A stretch of 64,000 nt of DNA, taken from NCBI GenBank assembly GCA_035524495.1, contig DATKOR010000051.1, positions 49,931 through 113,930 on the forward strand, read 5' to 3'. Below, piece after piece: positions 8,130 to 18,747 of this stretch. Source of the stretch: CAIKZZ01 sp035524495. Its GTDB lineage: Bacteria; Pseudomonadota; Gammaproteobacteria; Steroidobacterales; Steroidobacteraceae. Both the position numbers and the translations under genes were made by a program. The notes beneath the pieces were generated by a model, which searched no databases, had not been told where the DNA came from, and saw nothing but the letters and a program-made list of their open reading frames with translations. Every line of letters begins with the position of its first letter. The stretch's first letter is position 1.

Positions 8130-9178
8130 GCGCCGAACCGCGTCGCGCCTACCACCGGCCGCTCGACGTCAAGCGCGGCCGCATCGAACTGGCCCACGGC
8201 GCCGGCGGCCGGGCCACGGCGCAGCTGGTCGAGGAACTCTTCGTCGAGGCCTTCGACAACGAGTGGCTGCGGGCGCTCAACGACGCCGCGTCGCTGCCGC
8301 CGCCGGCGGGCCGGCTCATCATGGCGACCGACAGCCACGTGGTCTCGCCGCTGTTCTTCCCGGGCGGCGACATCGGCGCGCTGTCGGTGCACGGAACGAT
8401 CAACGACGTCGCGATGGCCGGCGGGACTCCGCTCTACCTGGCGGCCGGCTTCGTGCTCGAGGAGGGATTCCCGCTCGCGGATCTCAAGCGCATCGTCGTC
8501 TCGATGGCGGCCGCGGCCAAGGCGGCCGGGGTCCCGGTCGTCACCGGCGACACCAAGGTCGTCGAGCAGGGCAAGGGCGACGGCGTCTACATCACGACGA
8601 CCGGCGTCGGCGTCGTGCCGCCGGGCATCTGCCTCGACGGTGCCGCGGCGCGTGCCGGGGACGTGATCTTCGTCTCGGGCACGATCGGCGACCACGGCGT
8701 CGCGATCATGTCCAAGCGCGAGAATCTCGAGTTCGAGACCGAGATACTCTCCGACAGCGCCCCGCTGCACCGGCTGGTCGCGGCGCTGCTCGCCGCCTGC
8801 CCGCGCGTCCGCGTGCTGCGCGACCCGACCCGCGGCGGCCTTGCGACGACGCTGAACGAGATCGCGAGCCAGTCCCGGGTCGGCATGCTGCTCGAGGAGC
8901 GCTCGATCCCGATCGCGCCGGCGGTCGCGGCAGCCTGCGAGTTCCTCGGCCTCGATCCGCTCTACGTCGCCAACGAGGGCAAGCTCATCGCGATCGCGCC
9001 GGCCGAGGACGCCGACAGCGTGCTCGCGGCGCTGCGCGCCCACCCGCAGGGCCGCGATGCGGCGCTGATCGGCCGCGTCACGCGCGACCCGGATCACTTC
9101 GTGCAGATGCAGACGGGCCTCGGCGGCCGGCGCGTCGTCGACTGGATGACCGGCGACCAGCTGCCACGGATCTGCTGA
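8126..9178 (+). CDS. hypE: HypE, cyanide-ligand dehydratase
   Basis: A 350-residue HypE of the PurM/SelD ATPase superfamily. It dehydrates the HypF-added thiocarboxamide to a thiocyanate and hands the cyanide to HypCD. Visible features are the glycine-rich HGAGGRAT near residue 24, the ATP-binding DSHVVSPLFFPGGDIG region, and the exact C-terminal PRIC ending whose Cys is the carbamoylated residue. Length is typical. A single base separates its stop from the GTG of hypX. Confidence 0.97.
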   Translation: MSAEPRRAYHRPLDVKRGRIELAHGAGGRATAQLVEELFVEAFDNEWLRALNDAASLPPPAGRLIMATDSHVVSPLFFPGGDIGALSVHGTINDVAMAGGTPLYLAAGFVLEEGFPLADLKRIVVSMAAAAKAAGVPVVTGDTKVVEQGKGDGVYITTTGVGVVPPGICLDGAAARAGDVIFVSGTIGDHGVAIMSKRENLEFETEILSDSAPLHRLVAALLAACPRVRVLRDPTRGGLATTLNEIASQSRVGMLLEERSIPIAPAVAAACEFLGLDPLYVANEGKLIAIAPAEDADSVLAALRAHPQGRDAALIGRVTRDPDHFVQMQTGLGGRRVVDWMTGDQLPRIC

Positions 9179-9179
9179 C

Positions 9180-10844
9180 GTGCGCATCCTGCTGCTCGCG
9201 CACTCGTTCAACAGCCTGACGCAGCGCCTGTGGTGCGAGCTCACCGAGCGCGGCCACGCGCTCAGCCTCGAGCTCGACATCTCGGACGGCGTGACGTGCG
9301 AAGCGGTCGCGCTGCACCGCCCCGACCTCGTCATCGCGCCGTTCCTGAAGCGCGCGATCCCGGAGGCGGTGTGGCGCAGCGTCCCCACGCTGATCGTGCA
9401 CCCCGGCATTCCGGGCGATCGGGGACCTGCGGCCCTCGACTGGGCGATCCTCGAGCAGCGCCGCACCTGGGGCGTGACGGTGCTCGAGGCGAGCGCCGAG
9501 TTCGACGCGGGCGACATCTGGGCGAACGCGGGCTTCGCGATGCGCGCGGCGAGCAAGGCGAGCCTCTACCGCGACGAGGTCGCCGCTGCCGCGGTGCGCG
9601 CGGTGCTCGAGGCGCTCGAGCGCCGCGCAGCCGGGGCCCGGCCGACGCCGCTCGCGACGCTCGACCCCGCGAGCGCCGGGCGCTGGCACCCGCCGCTCAG
9701 CGCCACGGAGCGGCGCATCGACTGGCAACGCGACCCGACCGACCTCGTGCTCGCGAAGCTGCGTGCCGCGGACTCCTCGCCCGGCATCGCCGACGAGATC
9801 CTCGGCGAGCCGTACCGGCTCTACGACGCACGCCCGGCGCCGTCCGCCGCCGGCAGTCGCGCGGGCGAGTGGGTCGCGCGCGGCGGCGAGTCGCTGTTGC
9901 GCGCGACGCTGGACGGCGCGGTGTGGATCGGACATGCGCGCCGCATGGACGCCGACGCGCTCAAGCTCCCGGCGCTCATCGCGTGCCCGGCGGCCGCGGC
10001 GCTGCCGGAGGCGCATTCGGCCCCCGACCCGATCCAGTACCGGGAAGTCGGCCCGGTCGGGTACCTCGCCTTCGATTGCTACAACGGCGCGATGAGCACG
10101 GCGTTCTGCCGGCGACTCGCCGCGGCGCTCGATGCGGCCGCGGCGCGACCGACCCGGGTGCTGGTGCTCGAGGGCGGGCGCGATTTCTGGTCGAACGGCA
10201 TCCACCTGAACGTCATCGAGGCGGCGGAGAGCGCCGCGGACGAGTCGTGGCGCAACATCGAAGCGATCGACGACGTCGCCGAGCGCATCGTGCGCATCGG
10301 CGACAAGCTGACCGTCGCGGCGCTGCGCGGCAACGCGGGCGCGGGCGGGGCGTTCCTGGCGCTCGCCGCCGACCGCATCTGGGTGCGGCCGGGCGTCGTG
10401 CTCAACTTCCACTACCGCAACATGGGCAACCTGTACGGCTCCGAACTCTGGACCTACACGCTGCCGCGGCGCGTCGGCGCACGCTCCGGCGAGATCATCG
10501 ACGAACGCCAACCGCTGCTCGGCCGCCAGGCGGTGACGAAGGGGCTCGCGGACGCCGCGTTCGGTAGCGATGCCCAGGCCTTCGAGGCCGAGGTCGCGGC
10601 GCGGGCGGGCGCCCTCGCCGGTGCCGCGGAATTCGCGGCCGCGCTGGCCGACAAGCGCGCGCGGCGCGCCGCCGACGAGGCCGCGCGCCCGCTCAGCGAC
10701 TACCGTGCCGAGGAGCTCAGGCGGATGCGGCGCAGTTTCTACGGGTTCGACACGAGCTACCACGTCGCGCGCCACCGCTTCGTGCACAAGGCGCCGCACT
10801 CGTGGACGCCACGTCACCTGGCGCGGCACCGGGCCGCGGTGTGA
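9180..10844 (+). CDS. hypX: HypX/HoxX, CO-ligand synthesis protein
   Basis: A 554-residue HypX. The N-terminal half is a formyl-tetrahydrofolate transferase domain with HPGIPGDRG at residues 74-82. The C-terminal half (about 280-520) is an enoyl-CoA hydratase/isomerase-like domain with LRGNAGAGGAFLALAADRI. Family knowledge: HypX moves a formyl group to CoA and decarbonylates formyl-CoA, giving the CO ligand of the [NiFe] site under aerobic conditions. The GTG start lies one base after the hypE stop. Its presence is typical of oxygen-tolerant uptake hydrogenases. It is the last gene of the operon and faces slyD, with only 8 bases between the stops. Confidence 0.93.
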   Translation: MRILLLAHSFNSLTQRLWCELTERGHALSLELDISDGVTCEAVALHRPDLVIAPFLKRAIPEAVWRSVPTLIVHPGIPGDRGPAALDWAILEQRRTWGVTVLEASAEFDAGDIWANAGFAMRAASKASLYRDEVAAAAVRAVLEALERRAAGARPTPLATLDPASAGRWHPPLSATERRIDWQRDPTDLVLAKLRAADSSPGIADEILGEPYRLYDARPAPSAAGSRAGEWVARGGESLLRATLDGAVWIGHARRMDADALKLPALIACPAAAALPEAHSAPDPIQYREVGPVGYLAFDCYNGAMSTAFCRRLAAALDAAAARPTRVLVLEGGRDFWSNGIHLNVIEAAESAADESWRNIEAIDDVAERIVRIGDKLTVAALRGNAGAGGAFLALAADRIWVRPGVVLNFHYRNMGNLYGSELWTYTLPRRVGARSGEIIDERQPLLGRQAVTKGLADAAFGSDAQAFEAEVAARAGALAGAAEFAAALADKRARRAADEAARPLSDYRAEELRRMRRSFYGFDTSYHVARHRFVHKAPHSWTPRHLARHRAAV

Positions 10845-10852
10845 GCGTGCGC

Positions 10853-11338
10853 TCAGTCGTGGTGATGGCCGCCCGGCCCGTGGACGTGGCCGTGCGCCAG
10901 CTCTTCGGCGCTCGCGGTTCGCACCTCGGCGATCTCGACGTCGAAGTTGAGCGCCTGCCCGGCGAGGGGGTGGTTGCCGTCGACGGTGACCATGTCGCCG
11001 GTCACGCGCGTGACGACGACCTGGCGCGGGCCGTGCTCGGTCTGCGCCGTGAAGCGCATGCCGGCGCGGATTTCGCCGCCGCCCTGGAACGCGCGCCTCG
11101 GCACCTGCTGCACCAGCGTCTGGTCGCGCACGCCGTAGGCCTTCTCGGCCGGCACCGCGACCGCGAGCTTGTCGCCGGCGGTCTTGCCCTCGAGCGCCTC
11201 CTCGAGGCCGGCGATGATGTTGCCGGCGCCGTGAATGTAGGCGAGCGGCTCACCGCCGGCGGAGCTGTCGAGCACCTCGCCTGAATCATTGGTGAGCGTG
11301 TAGTGGATCGTGACGACCGTGTCGCGGGCAACTAGCAT
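10853..11338 (-). CDS. slyD: SlyD-type FKBP peptidyl-prolyl isomerase and metallochaperone
   Basis: A 161-residue SlyD. The FKBP core (about 1-70 and 130-145) has VVTIHYTLTNDSGEVLDSS and the AYGxRDxxLVQ segment. The insert-in-flap chaperone domain lies between. The tail, HGHVHGPGGHHHD (149-161), contains six histidines and should bind nickel. In Escherichia coli SlyD binds HypB and speeds nickel insertion into hydrogenase. Here the gene sits directly against the 3' end of the hyp operon, convergent, which supports the same role by inference. The ATG at 11338 gives the usual start MLVARDTVV. Confidence 0.93.
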   Translation of the reverse strand: MLVARDTVVTIHYTLTNDSGEVLDSSAGGEPLAYIHGAGNIIAGLEEALEGKTAGDKLAVAVPAEKAYGVRDQTLVQQVPRRAFQGGGEIRAGMRFTAQTEHGPRQVVVTRVTGDMVTVDGNHPLAGQALNFDVEIAEVRTASAEELAHGHVHGPGGHHHD

Positions 11339-11421
11339 GGGCGGGCCTCGGGGAGCGGGGCGGGGAGTGTAGCGCGCCCCGTCCTGGCCTGCGCGGCGCT
11401 GCCGCAGAAGGAGACGGACGC

Positions 11422-11901
11422 ATGGACTTTCGGACCACGGATCTGCTCGATTCCTACCCGGAGCTCGAGGCCTGCGAGGCGGGCCTCGAGCATTACGGCG
11501 GCGTGCGCAAGTTCAGCGGCGAGGTCGTCACGCTGCGCTGCTTCGAGGACAACTCGCTGGTCCGGGAGATCCTGAAGTCGCCGGGTCAGGGGCGGGTGCT
11601 GGTCATCGACGGCGGCGGCTCGCGGCGCATCGCGCTGCTCGGCGACCTGCTCGCCGAGTCCGGGCGGGCCAACGGCTGGAGCGGCGTCATCGTCTTCGGC
11701 TGCGTGCGCGACTCGGCCGCGCTCGCGGCGCTTCACATCGGCGTGATGGCCCTCGGGGTCCAGCCGCGTCGCGGCGAGAAGCGCGCGCAGGGCGTGCAGG
11801 GCGTGCGGCTCGAGATTCTCGGGGCGCGCGTGCGTCCCGGCGACATCGCCTACGCCGACGAGGACGGTGTCGTATTCGCACAACACCGGCTGGCGAGCTG
11901 A
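11422..11901 (+). CDS. rraA: RraA-like / HMG aldolase-fold protein
   Basis: A 159-residue RraA-family protein. Family marks are the opening MDFRTTDLLD, the GGGSRRIALLGD segment near residues 64-75, and VIVFGCVRD about 20 residues later, which fits the G-x20-R-D site of RraA-like aldolases. Bacterial RraA binds RNase E and restrains it; close relatives are 4-hydroxy-4-methyl-2-oxoglutarate aldolases. Sequence alone does not separate the two roles, although the size and start resemble RraA proper. It is divergent from slyD over 83 bases. The ATG follows a GGAGACGG ribosome-binding site. Confidence 0.85.
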   Translation: MDFRTTDLLDSYPELEACEAGLEHYGGVRKFSGEVVTLRCFEDNSLVREILKSPGQGRVLVIDGGGSRRIALLGDLLAESGRANGWSGVIVFGCVRDSAALAALHIGVMALGVQPRRGEKRAQGVQGVRLEILGARVRPGDIAYADEDGVVFAQHRLAS

Positions 11902-11959
11902 AAGCCGCACGCCGTCTGCGCCGCCGCGGGCGTGCTAACGTGACCTCGGAGGGGGTCTG

Positions 11960-14900
11960 ATGGTCTCCGGTTGGCTGCTGTCGGCGCTCGCGGCCGGCTA
12001 CCTCGCGCTGCTGTTCGCGATCGCCTTCTTTGGCGACACGTGGCGCGTGTATCCGCTGAACACGCGCCTGCGGCCGGTCATCTACAGCCTCGCGCTCGGC
12101 GTCTATTGCACGACCTGGACGTTCTTCGGCGCGGTCGGGACCGCGGTGCGCGAGGGCTGGGCGTTCCTGCCGATCTACCTCGGGCCGGCGCTGCTGTTCC
12201 TGCTCGGTGCGCCGTATCTGGCGCGCCTGATCGAGGTCGCGCGGGCGCGCAACATCACCTCGATCGCCGACTTCATCTCCTCGCGCTTCGGCAAGAGCCC
12301 GTCGCTCGCCGCGCTCGTCTCGCTGATCGCGCTGCTCGCGGCGGTGCCCTACCTCGCGCTCCAGTACAAGGCCGTGGCCGCCAGCATCGACGTGCTCACC
12401 GGCGTCCCGGCCAGCGGTTCGCCATGGCACTTCGACACCGCGCTCGCGGTAGCGCTCGTGATGGCGCTCTTCGCGGCGCTGTTTGGCACGCGGCGGGTCG
12501 CGGCCTCGGAGCACCACGAGGGGCTGATGCTCGCGATCGCCTTCGAGTCGCTGGTCAAGCTCTGCGCCTTCGTCGCGGTCGGCGTCTACGCCTGGCGCTC
12601 GCTTGGGCCCGCGCCGCGCGGCATCGCCCAGTCGCTCGCCGCGGTGCACGGCAGCGTCGACGCCAATTTCGTCGCGACGACGCTGCTCGCCGCGGCCGCC
12701 GTCGTCTGCCTGCCGCGCCAGTTCCAGGTGGCGGTCGTGGAGTGCGCGGAGCCCGCGGACCTGCGCCGCGCGCGCTGGCTGTTTCCGCTCTACGTGGCGC
12801 TCTTCTCGGTGTGCGTGATGCCGATCGCGGCGCTCGGCGTCGCGAGCGGCCTCGCCGAGCACGGCCACCCCGACACGCTGGTGCTGACCGTGCCGCTGGC
12901 GACCGGCGCGCCCTGGCTCGCGCTGCTCGCGTTCCTCGGCGGGCTCTCGGCGGCGACCGCGATGGTGATCGTCGCGAGCCTCGCGCTCGCGACGATGGTC
13001 ACGCACGACCTGATCGTGCCCGCGCTGTGGCGCACGCGCCTGGTGCGCAGCGTCGACCTCGGCGGCCGGATCCTGTGGCTGAGGCGCGTCGCGATCTTCG
13101 CACTCGCGCTGCTCGCCTACGGCTACCACCGCTCGGTCGGGGCGCCGACCAGCCTCGCCTCGATCGGGCTGCTGGCCTTCGCGGCCGTGGCACAGTTCGT
13201 GCCCGGCATCGTCGCGGCGCTGTGGTGGCGCGACGCGACCCGCGACGGCGTCTTCTGGGGCCTGCTCGCGGGCTTCGTGGTTTGGATCTACACGCTGATG
13301 GTGCCGGGCGTGCTCGGCCCGGCGAGCGCGCTGCTGGTGCACGGCCCCTTCGGCGTCGAGTGGCTGCGCCCGCAGGCGCTCTTCGGCATCACCTCGCTCG
13401 GGCCCGTGTCGCAGGGGGCCCTGTGGGCGCTGGTCGCCAACATCGCCGTGCTGCTCGCGATCTCGCTTCGCCGCGGCACGACGCTGCAGGAGCGCATGGC
13501 GGCCAAGGCGTTCACGGCGCCGCTCGCGGCCGCGGCGATCCGCGGCGGCAGCCACGCGCGCGTCGGCGACCTCGAGGCGCTCGCGGCGCGCATCGTCGGG
13601 CCCGCCGCCGCGCGGCGCATGCTGGCCGAACATGCCGAGCGCGCGCAGCGGCCGCCGCCGCGCCCCGGCGACGCCGCCGACCGCGCGCTCCTGCAGCACG
13701 TCGAGCGCGAGCTCGCGGGCTCGGTCGGCGCGTCCACGGCGCGCGTGCTGCTGACGCACGCGCTGCGCCGGCGCGGACTCGAGGTCGACGAGGTCGCGGA
13801 GCTGCTGGATGAGACCTCGCAGGAGCTGCGCTTCAGCCGCCAGCTGCTGCAGGCGACGATGGAGAACGTCGCGCAGGGCATCAGCGTGGTCGACGCCGAC
13901 ATGAAGCTCGTCGCGTGGAACCGGCGCTACACGCAGATGTTCGACTACCCGGACGGCTTCATCTACGTCGGCCGCGACGCGGCCGAGCTCATCCGCTGGA
14001 ACGCGCTGCGCGGCGAGTGCGGGCCCGGCGACGCCGCCGAGCACGTCCGCAAGCGGCTCGCCTACATGCGCTCGGGCAGCGCCTACGTCATCCAGCGCGA
14101 GCGACAGAACGGGCGCGTCTACGAGATCCGCGGCCAGCCGCTGCCGGGCGGCGGCTACGTGACGACCTACACCGACATCACCGAGTACAAGCAGACCGAG
14201 CTCGCGCTGCGCGAGTCGAAGCTCGAGCTCGAGAGCCGCGTCGAGGAGCGCACGGTCGAGCTCAAGCGCGCGCTCGAGGCGCAGCAGGCGGCGAAGCGTC
14301 TCGCCGAGGAAGCCAATACCAGCAAGACGCGGTTCTTCGCGGCGGCGAGCCATGACCTGCTGCAGCCGCTGAACGCCGCACGGCTGTTCGCCTCGGCGCT
14401 GTCGACGCAGGCCTCCGAGGAGCCGGCGCTGCGGGAGATCGCGGCCCGCATCGACAGCTCGATGCGCGCCGCCGAGGATCTTCTCGACGGGCTGCTCGAC
14501 GTGGCGCGGCTCGACAGCGGCGCGCTGTCGCCCGAGCGCACGGCGTTTCCGATCGCGGACCTGCTCGCCGATCTCGAGCGGCAGTACGCGCCGGTCGCGG
14601 CGGCGCGCCAGCTCGAGCTCAGGGTCGTCGCGACGCGCGCCGTCGTCTACACCGACCGCGTGCTGCTCAGGCGCATCCTGCAGAACTACCTCGCGAACGC
14701 GCTGCGCTACACGCGCCGCGGCGGCGTGCTGCTCGGCTGCGTGCGCCGCGGTGGCGACCTCCTGATCCGGGTCTGCGACACCGGCCCCGGCATCGCCGAG
14801 CACCAGCGCGGGGCGATCTTCGGCGAGTTCACGCGGCTCGAGCGCGCCTCGCCCTGGGGCGAGAAGGGGCTCGGCCTCGGGCTCGCGATCTGCGATCGCA

Positions 14901-15439
14901 TCGCGCGCCTGCTCGGGCACCCGCTCGACCTGCGCTCGCGGCCGGGCCACGGGTCGAGCTTCGGCGTCGTCGTGCCGCGTGCGGCGCTCGGCGTCTTGGC
15001 GGGCCCCGGCCCGACCGAGATCGTGCGCGATGCCGGGGCCGCGCTCGACGGGCTCGTGGTGCTGTGCGTCGACAACGAGCCGGCGATCCTCGACGGCATG
15101 GAGGCGCTGCTCTCGCGCTGGGGCATCGAGGTGCTGAAGGCCCGCGACGCCGCCGAAGCGCAGGCCTGCCACGCGCAAGGCGGCGTCGACATCGTGCTCG
15201 CCGACTATCACCTCGGCGACGGACCGGACGGCCTCGCGATGCTCGCCGAGCTCGCCGCGCGGGCGCCGCTGACCGCGGCGCTGATCACGGCCGACTACGA
15301 CGTGGCGCTCGCGGCCCGGGCGCGCGCGCTCGGCTGGCCGGTGCTGCGCAAGCCCGTCAAGCCGGCGGCGCTGCGGGCGTTCCTGACGGCGGCGCGCGCC
15401 GGGCGCGTCGTCGCGCAGGCGCGCGCGGCCCTCGGTTAG
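11960..15439 (+). CDS. crbS: CrbS-type hybrid sensor kinase fused to a sodium/solute symporter
   Basis: A 1159-residue membrane sensor. Residues 1 to about 500 form an SSS-family (PutP-like) module with about 13 hydrophobic segments. A PAS domain follows (about 625-745), then a coiled coil, HisKA with ASHDLLQPLN (His798), HATPase with GLGLAICDR, and a C-terminal receiver with IVLADYHLGDG (Asp1082). CrbS with CrbR activates acetyl-CoA synthetase and acetate uptake in Vibrio, Shewanella and Pseudomonas relatives. The neighbours here (crbR, acs, yjcH, actP) match that. It is convergent with crbR with one base between stops. A strong GGAGGGGG site precedes the ATG. Confidence 0.92.
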   Translation: MVSGWLLSALAAGYLALLFAIAFFGDTWRVYPLNTRLRPVIYSLALGVYCTTWTFFGAVGTAVREGWAFLPIYLGPALLFLLGAPYLARLIEVARARNITSIADFISSRFGKSPSLAALVSLIALLAAVPYLALQYKAVAASIDVLTGVPASGSPWHFDTALAVALVMALFAALFGTRRVAASEHHEGLMLAIAFESLVKLCAFVAVGVYAWRSLGPAPRGIAQSLAAVHGSVDANFVATTLLAAAAVVCLPRQFQVAVVECAEPADLRRARWLFPLYVALFSVCVMPIAALGVASGLAEHGHPDTLVLTVPLATGAPWLALLAFLGGLSAATAMVIVASLALATMVTHDLIVPALWRTRLVRSVDLGGRILWLRRVAIFALALLAYGYHRSVGAPTSLASIGLLAFAAVAQFVPGIVAALWWRDATRDGVFWGLLAGFVVWIYTLMVPGVLGPASALLVHGPFGVEWLRPQALFGITSLGPVSQGALWALVANIAVLLAISLRRGTTLQERMAAKAFTAPLAAAAIRGGSHARVGDLEALAARIVGPAAARRMLAEHAERAQRPPPRPGDAADRALLQHVERELAGSVGASTARVLLTHALRRRGLEVDEVAELLDETSQELRFSRQLLQATMENVAQGISVVDADMKLVAWNRRYTQMFDYPDGFIYVGRDAAELIRWNALRGECGPGDAAEHVRKRLAYMRSGSAYVIQRERQNGRVYEIRGQPLPGGGYVTTYTDITEYKQTELALRESKLELESRVEERTVELKRALEAQQAAKRLAEEANTSKTRFFAAASHDLLQPLNAARLFASALSTQASEEPALREIAARIDSSMRAAEDLLDGLLDVARLDSGALSPERTAFPIADLLADLERQYAPVAAARQLELRVVATRAVVYTDRVLLRRILQNYLANALRYTRRGGVLLGCVRRGGDLLIRVCDTGPGIAEHQRGAIFGEFTRLERASPWGEKGLGLGLAICDRIARLLGHPLDLRSRPGHGSSFGVVVPRAALGVLAGPGPTEIVRDAGAALDGLVVLCVDNEPAILDGMEALLSRWGIEVLKARDAAEAQACHAQGGVDIVLADYHLGDGPDGLAMLAELAARAPLTAALITADYDVALAARARALGWPVLRKPVKPAALRAFLTAARAGRVVAQARAALG

Positions 15440-15440
15440 T

Positions 15441-16118
15441 TCAGTCGCCTTCCTCGGGCGCGGCGCGCAGCGCGCCGTGGTCGATCGCGAGTCGCCCGAC
15501 GCGCAGCACCGCCTGCGTGCGGTTCGCGACGCCGAGCTTGCGCAGCACCGCGGTCACGTGCGCCTTGACGGTCGCCTCCGAGACGTCGAGCTCAAAGGCG
15601 ATCTGCTTGTTGAGCAACCCCGACAGCAGCATGCTGAGCACCCGGAACTGCTGCGGCGTCAGGTCCGCGAGCCGCGCGGCGATCTCGAGGTCCGCCGAGC
15701 CGCGCGCGCCGGCGGGCGGCGGCCGGTAGCCGGCCGGCGCGACGAGCTCGCCCTGCAGCACCGCCTCGATCCCGGCACCGATGGCCGCGGCGTCGGCGCT
15801 CTTGGCGATGAAGCCCTGCGCGCCGTAGGTGAACGCGCTCGCGATGGTTGCCGCGTCCGCGGTCGCCGAGACGATGACGACCGGCAGCTCGGGCCGCGAG
15901 CCGCGCACGTGGGCGAGCGCGCTGAAGCCGTGCGCGCCCGGCATGTCGAGGTCGAGTAGCAGCACGTCGGCGTGCGGGTGGCGCTCGATCGCCTCGAGCA
16001 CGCCCGCGACGTTCTCGGCCTCGACGAATTCCGAGTCGCCCATCGCGCCGGCGACGGCCCCGCGCAGCGCGGCCCGAAAGAGCGGATGGTCGTCCGCGAT
16101 CAGGATCGTGCGACCCAC
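15441..16118 (-). CDS. crbR: CrbR, LuxR/NarL-family response regulator
   Basis: A 225-residue response regulator. The receiver domain has the acidic pair Asp9-Asp10, phospho-acceptor Asp56 in LLLDLDMPG, and the IVSATAD and AKSAD switch residues. A LuxR/NarL helix-turn-helix occupies about residues 150-210 (LTPQQFRVLSMLLSGLLNKQIA, then VSEATVKAHVTAVLRKLG). It is the expected partner of CrbS, whose gene ends one base away on the other strand. It starts with GTG, 16 bases after the acs stop on the same strand, so it may be read from the acs promoter, giving positive feedback. Confidence 0.92.
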   Translation of the reverse strand: MGRTILIADDHPLFRAALRGAVAGAMGDSEFVEAENVAGVLEAIERHPHADVLLLDLDMPGAHGFSALAHVRGSRPELPVVIVSATADAATIASAFTYGAQGFIAKSADAAAIGAGIEAVLQGELVAPAGYRPPPAGARGSADLEIAARLADLTPQQFRVLSMLLSGLLNKQIAFELDVSEATVKAHVTAVLRKLGVANRTQAVLRVGRLAIDHGALRAAPEEGD

Positions 16119-16134
16119 GGCGACCCGCTGCGGG

Positions 16135-18075
<1,941 letters not shown>

Positions 18076-18416
18076 CGCGATCTCCAGGGCAGGGCACGCG
18101 GGACGCTGGCCGCCCGCGCACCGACACCGTGACGTTCTAGCACCGTGGCCGACCCGGGAGGGTTCGACCTTGGTCTACCCCCGGGAGGCCGCCTACGACC
18201 ATTGGCTAATGTCCGGCCGCTCCCGCCGCGGGGCAGCATCCGGGGGCATCGTTCATGAAAACCGTACCCGGCTCAAGCCGCAGTGTCCGCAACGGCCGGG
18301 CGCCGTGGCCGGTCCCGCGGCAGGTACCGGGGGCACGGCGAATCTGCTCTACTGGCCGGGTGCGCTGAGGCGCGATTCGTTCGAACAGAAATCCAACGCG
18401 CGAGGGGGATCAGAAC
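18076..18416. promoter_or_regulatory. Divergent regulatory region between acs and yjcH-actP
   Basis: 341 bases with no supported gene. It must hold the promoters for acs (leftward) and yjcH-actP (rightward). It contains an imperfect direct repeat of CGACC(A)TTGG at 18165-18173 and 18196-18205 (listed separately). It also has two CCCGGGAGG blocks near 18153 and 18181, and a ribosome-binding site (GAGGGGG) before yjcH. I see no clear -35/-10 pair. Confidence 0.6.
18165..18205. promoter_or_regulatory. Candidate CrbR operator (paired CGACC(A)TTGG elements)
   Basis: CGACCTTGG at 18165-18173 and CGACCATTGG at 18196-18205 start 31 bases apart, about three helical turns, so both would lie on the same face of the DNA. 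TGGTC (18171-18175) and GACCA (18197-18201) also form an inverted pair. The position, about 90-130 bases upstream of acs, suits an activator. Assignment to CrbR is inference from context. Confidence 0.4.
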
Positions 18417-18743
18417 ATGGCGAAGCCGGATTCGGTCGACTGGGCGGCGGTGATCGCCGACCCGCGCTTTCAGCAGCTGCACCGCAAAAAGACCGCCTTC
18501 CTGTGGGGCCTGATGGCGTTCTCGGTCGTCTACTACTTCCTGCTGCCGATCGGGGCGGCCTTCTACCAGGACCTGTTCAGCGTCAAGGTCTGGGGTGTCA
18601 TCAACATCGGGCTGCTGTTTGCGCTCAGCGAGTTCGTGGTCGCCTGGGCCATCGCGATCTACTACTCGCGGGTCGCCAACCGCGACTTCGATCGGCTGGC
18701 GGCGGAAATCTCCGCCGACTATGTCAAGCGCGCGGGAGGCTGA
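18417..18743 (+). CDS. yjcH: DUF485 membrane protein (YjcH)
   Basis: A 108-residue DUF485 protein with two transmembrane helices, at about residues 27-48 and 60-83, and the conserved KKTAFLWGLMAFSVVYYF and EFVVAWAIAIYYSRVAN segments. In Escherichia coli the homologous yjcH lies between acs and actP and is made with them; its job is not fully known, probably assisting the symporter. Here it immediately precedes actP with 4 bases between stop and start. The ATG has a good GAGGGGG site. Confidence 0.92.
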   Translation: MAKPDSVDWAAVIADPRFQQLHRKKTAFLWGLMAFSVVYYFLLPIGAAFYQDLFSVKVWGVINIGLLFALSEFVVAWAIAIYYSRVANRDFDRLAAEISADYVKRAGG

Positions 18744-18747
18744 CGCC

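Noticed and set aside
11687..15211. A 1174-residue open frame on the minus strand opposite crbS
   Set aside because: Antisense shadow of the kinase gene; composition is Arg/Ala/Glu-rich without domains.
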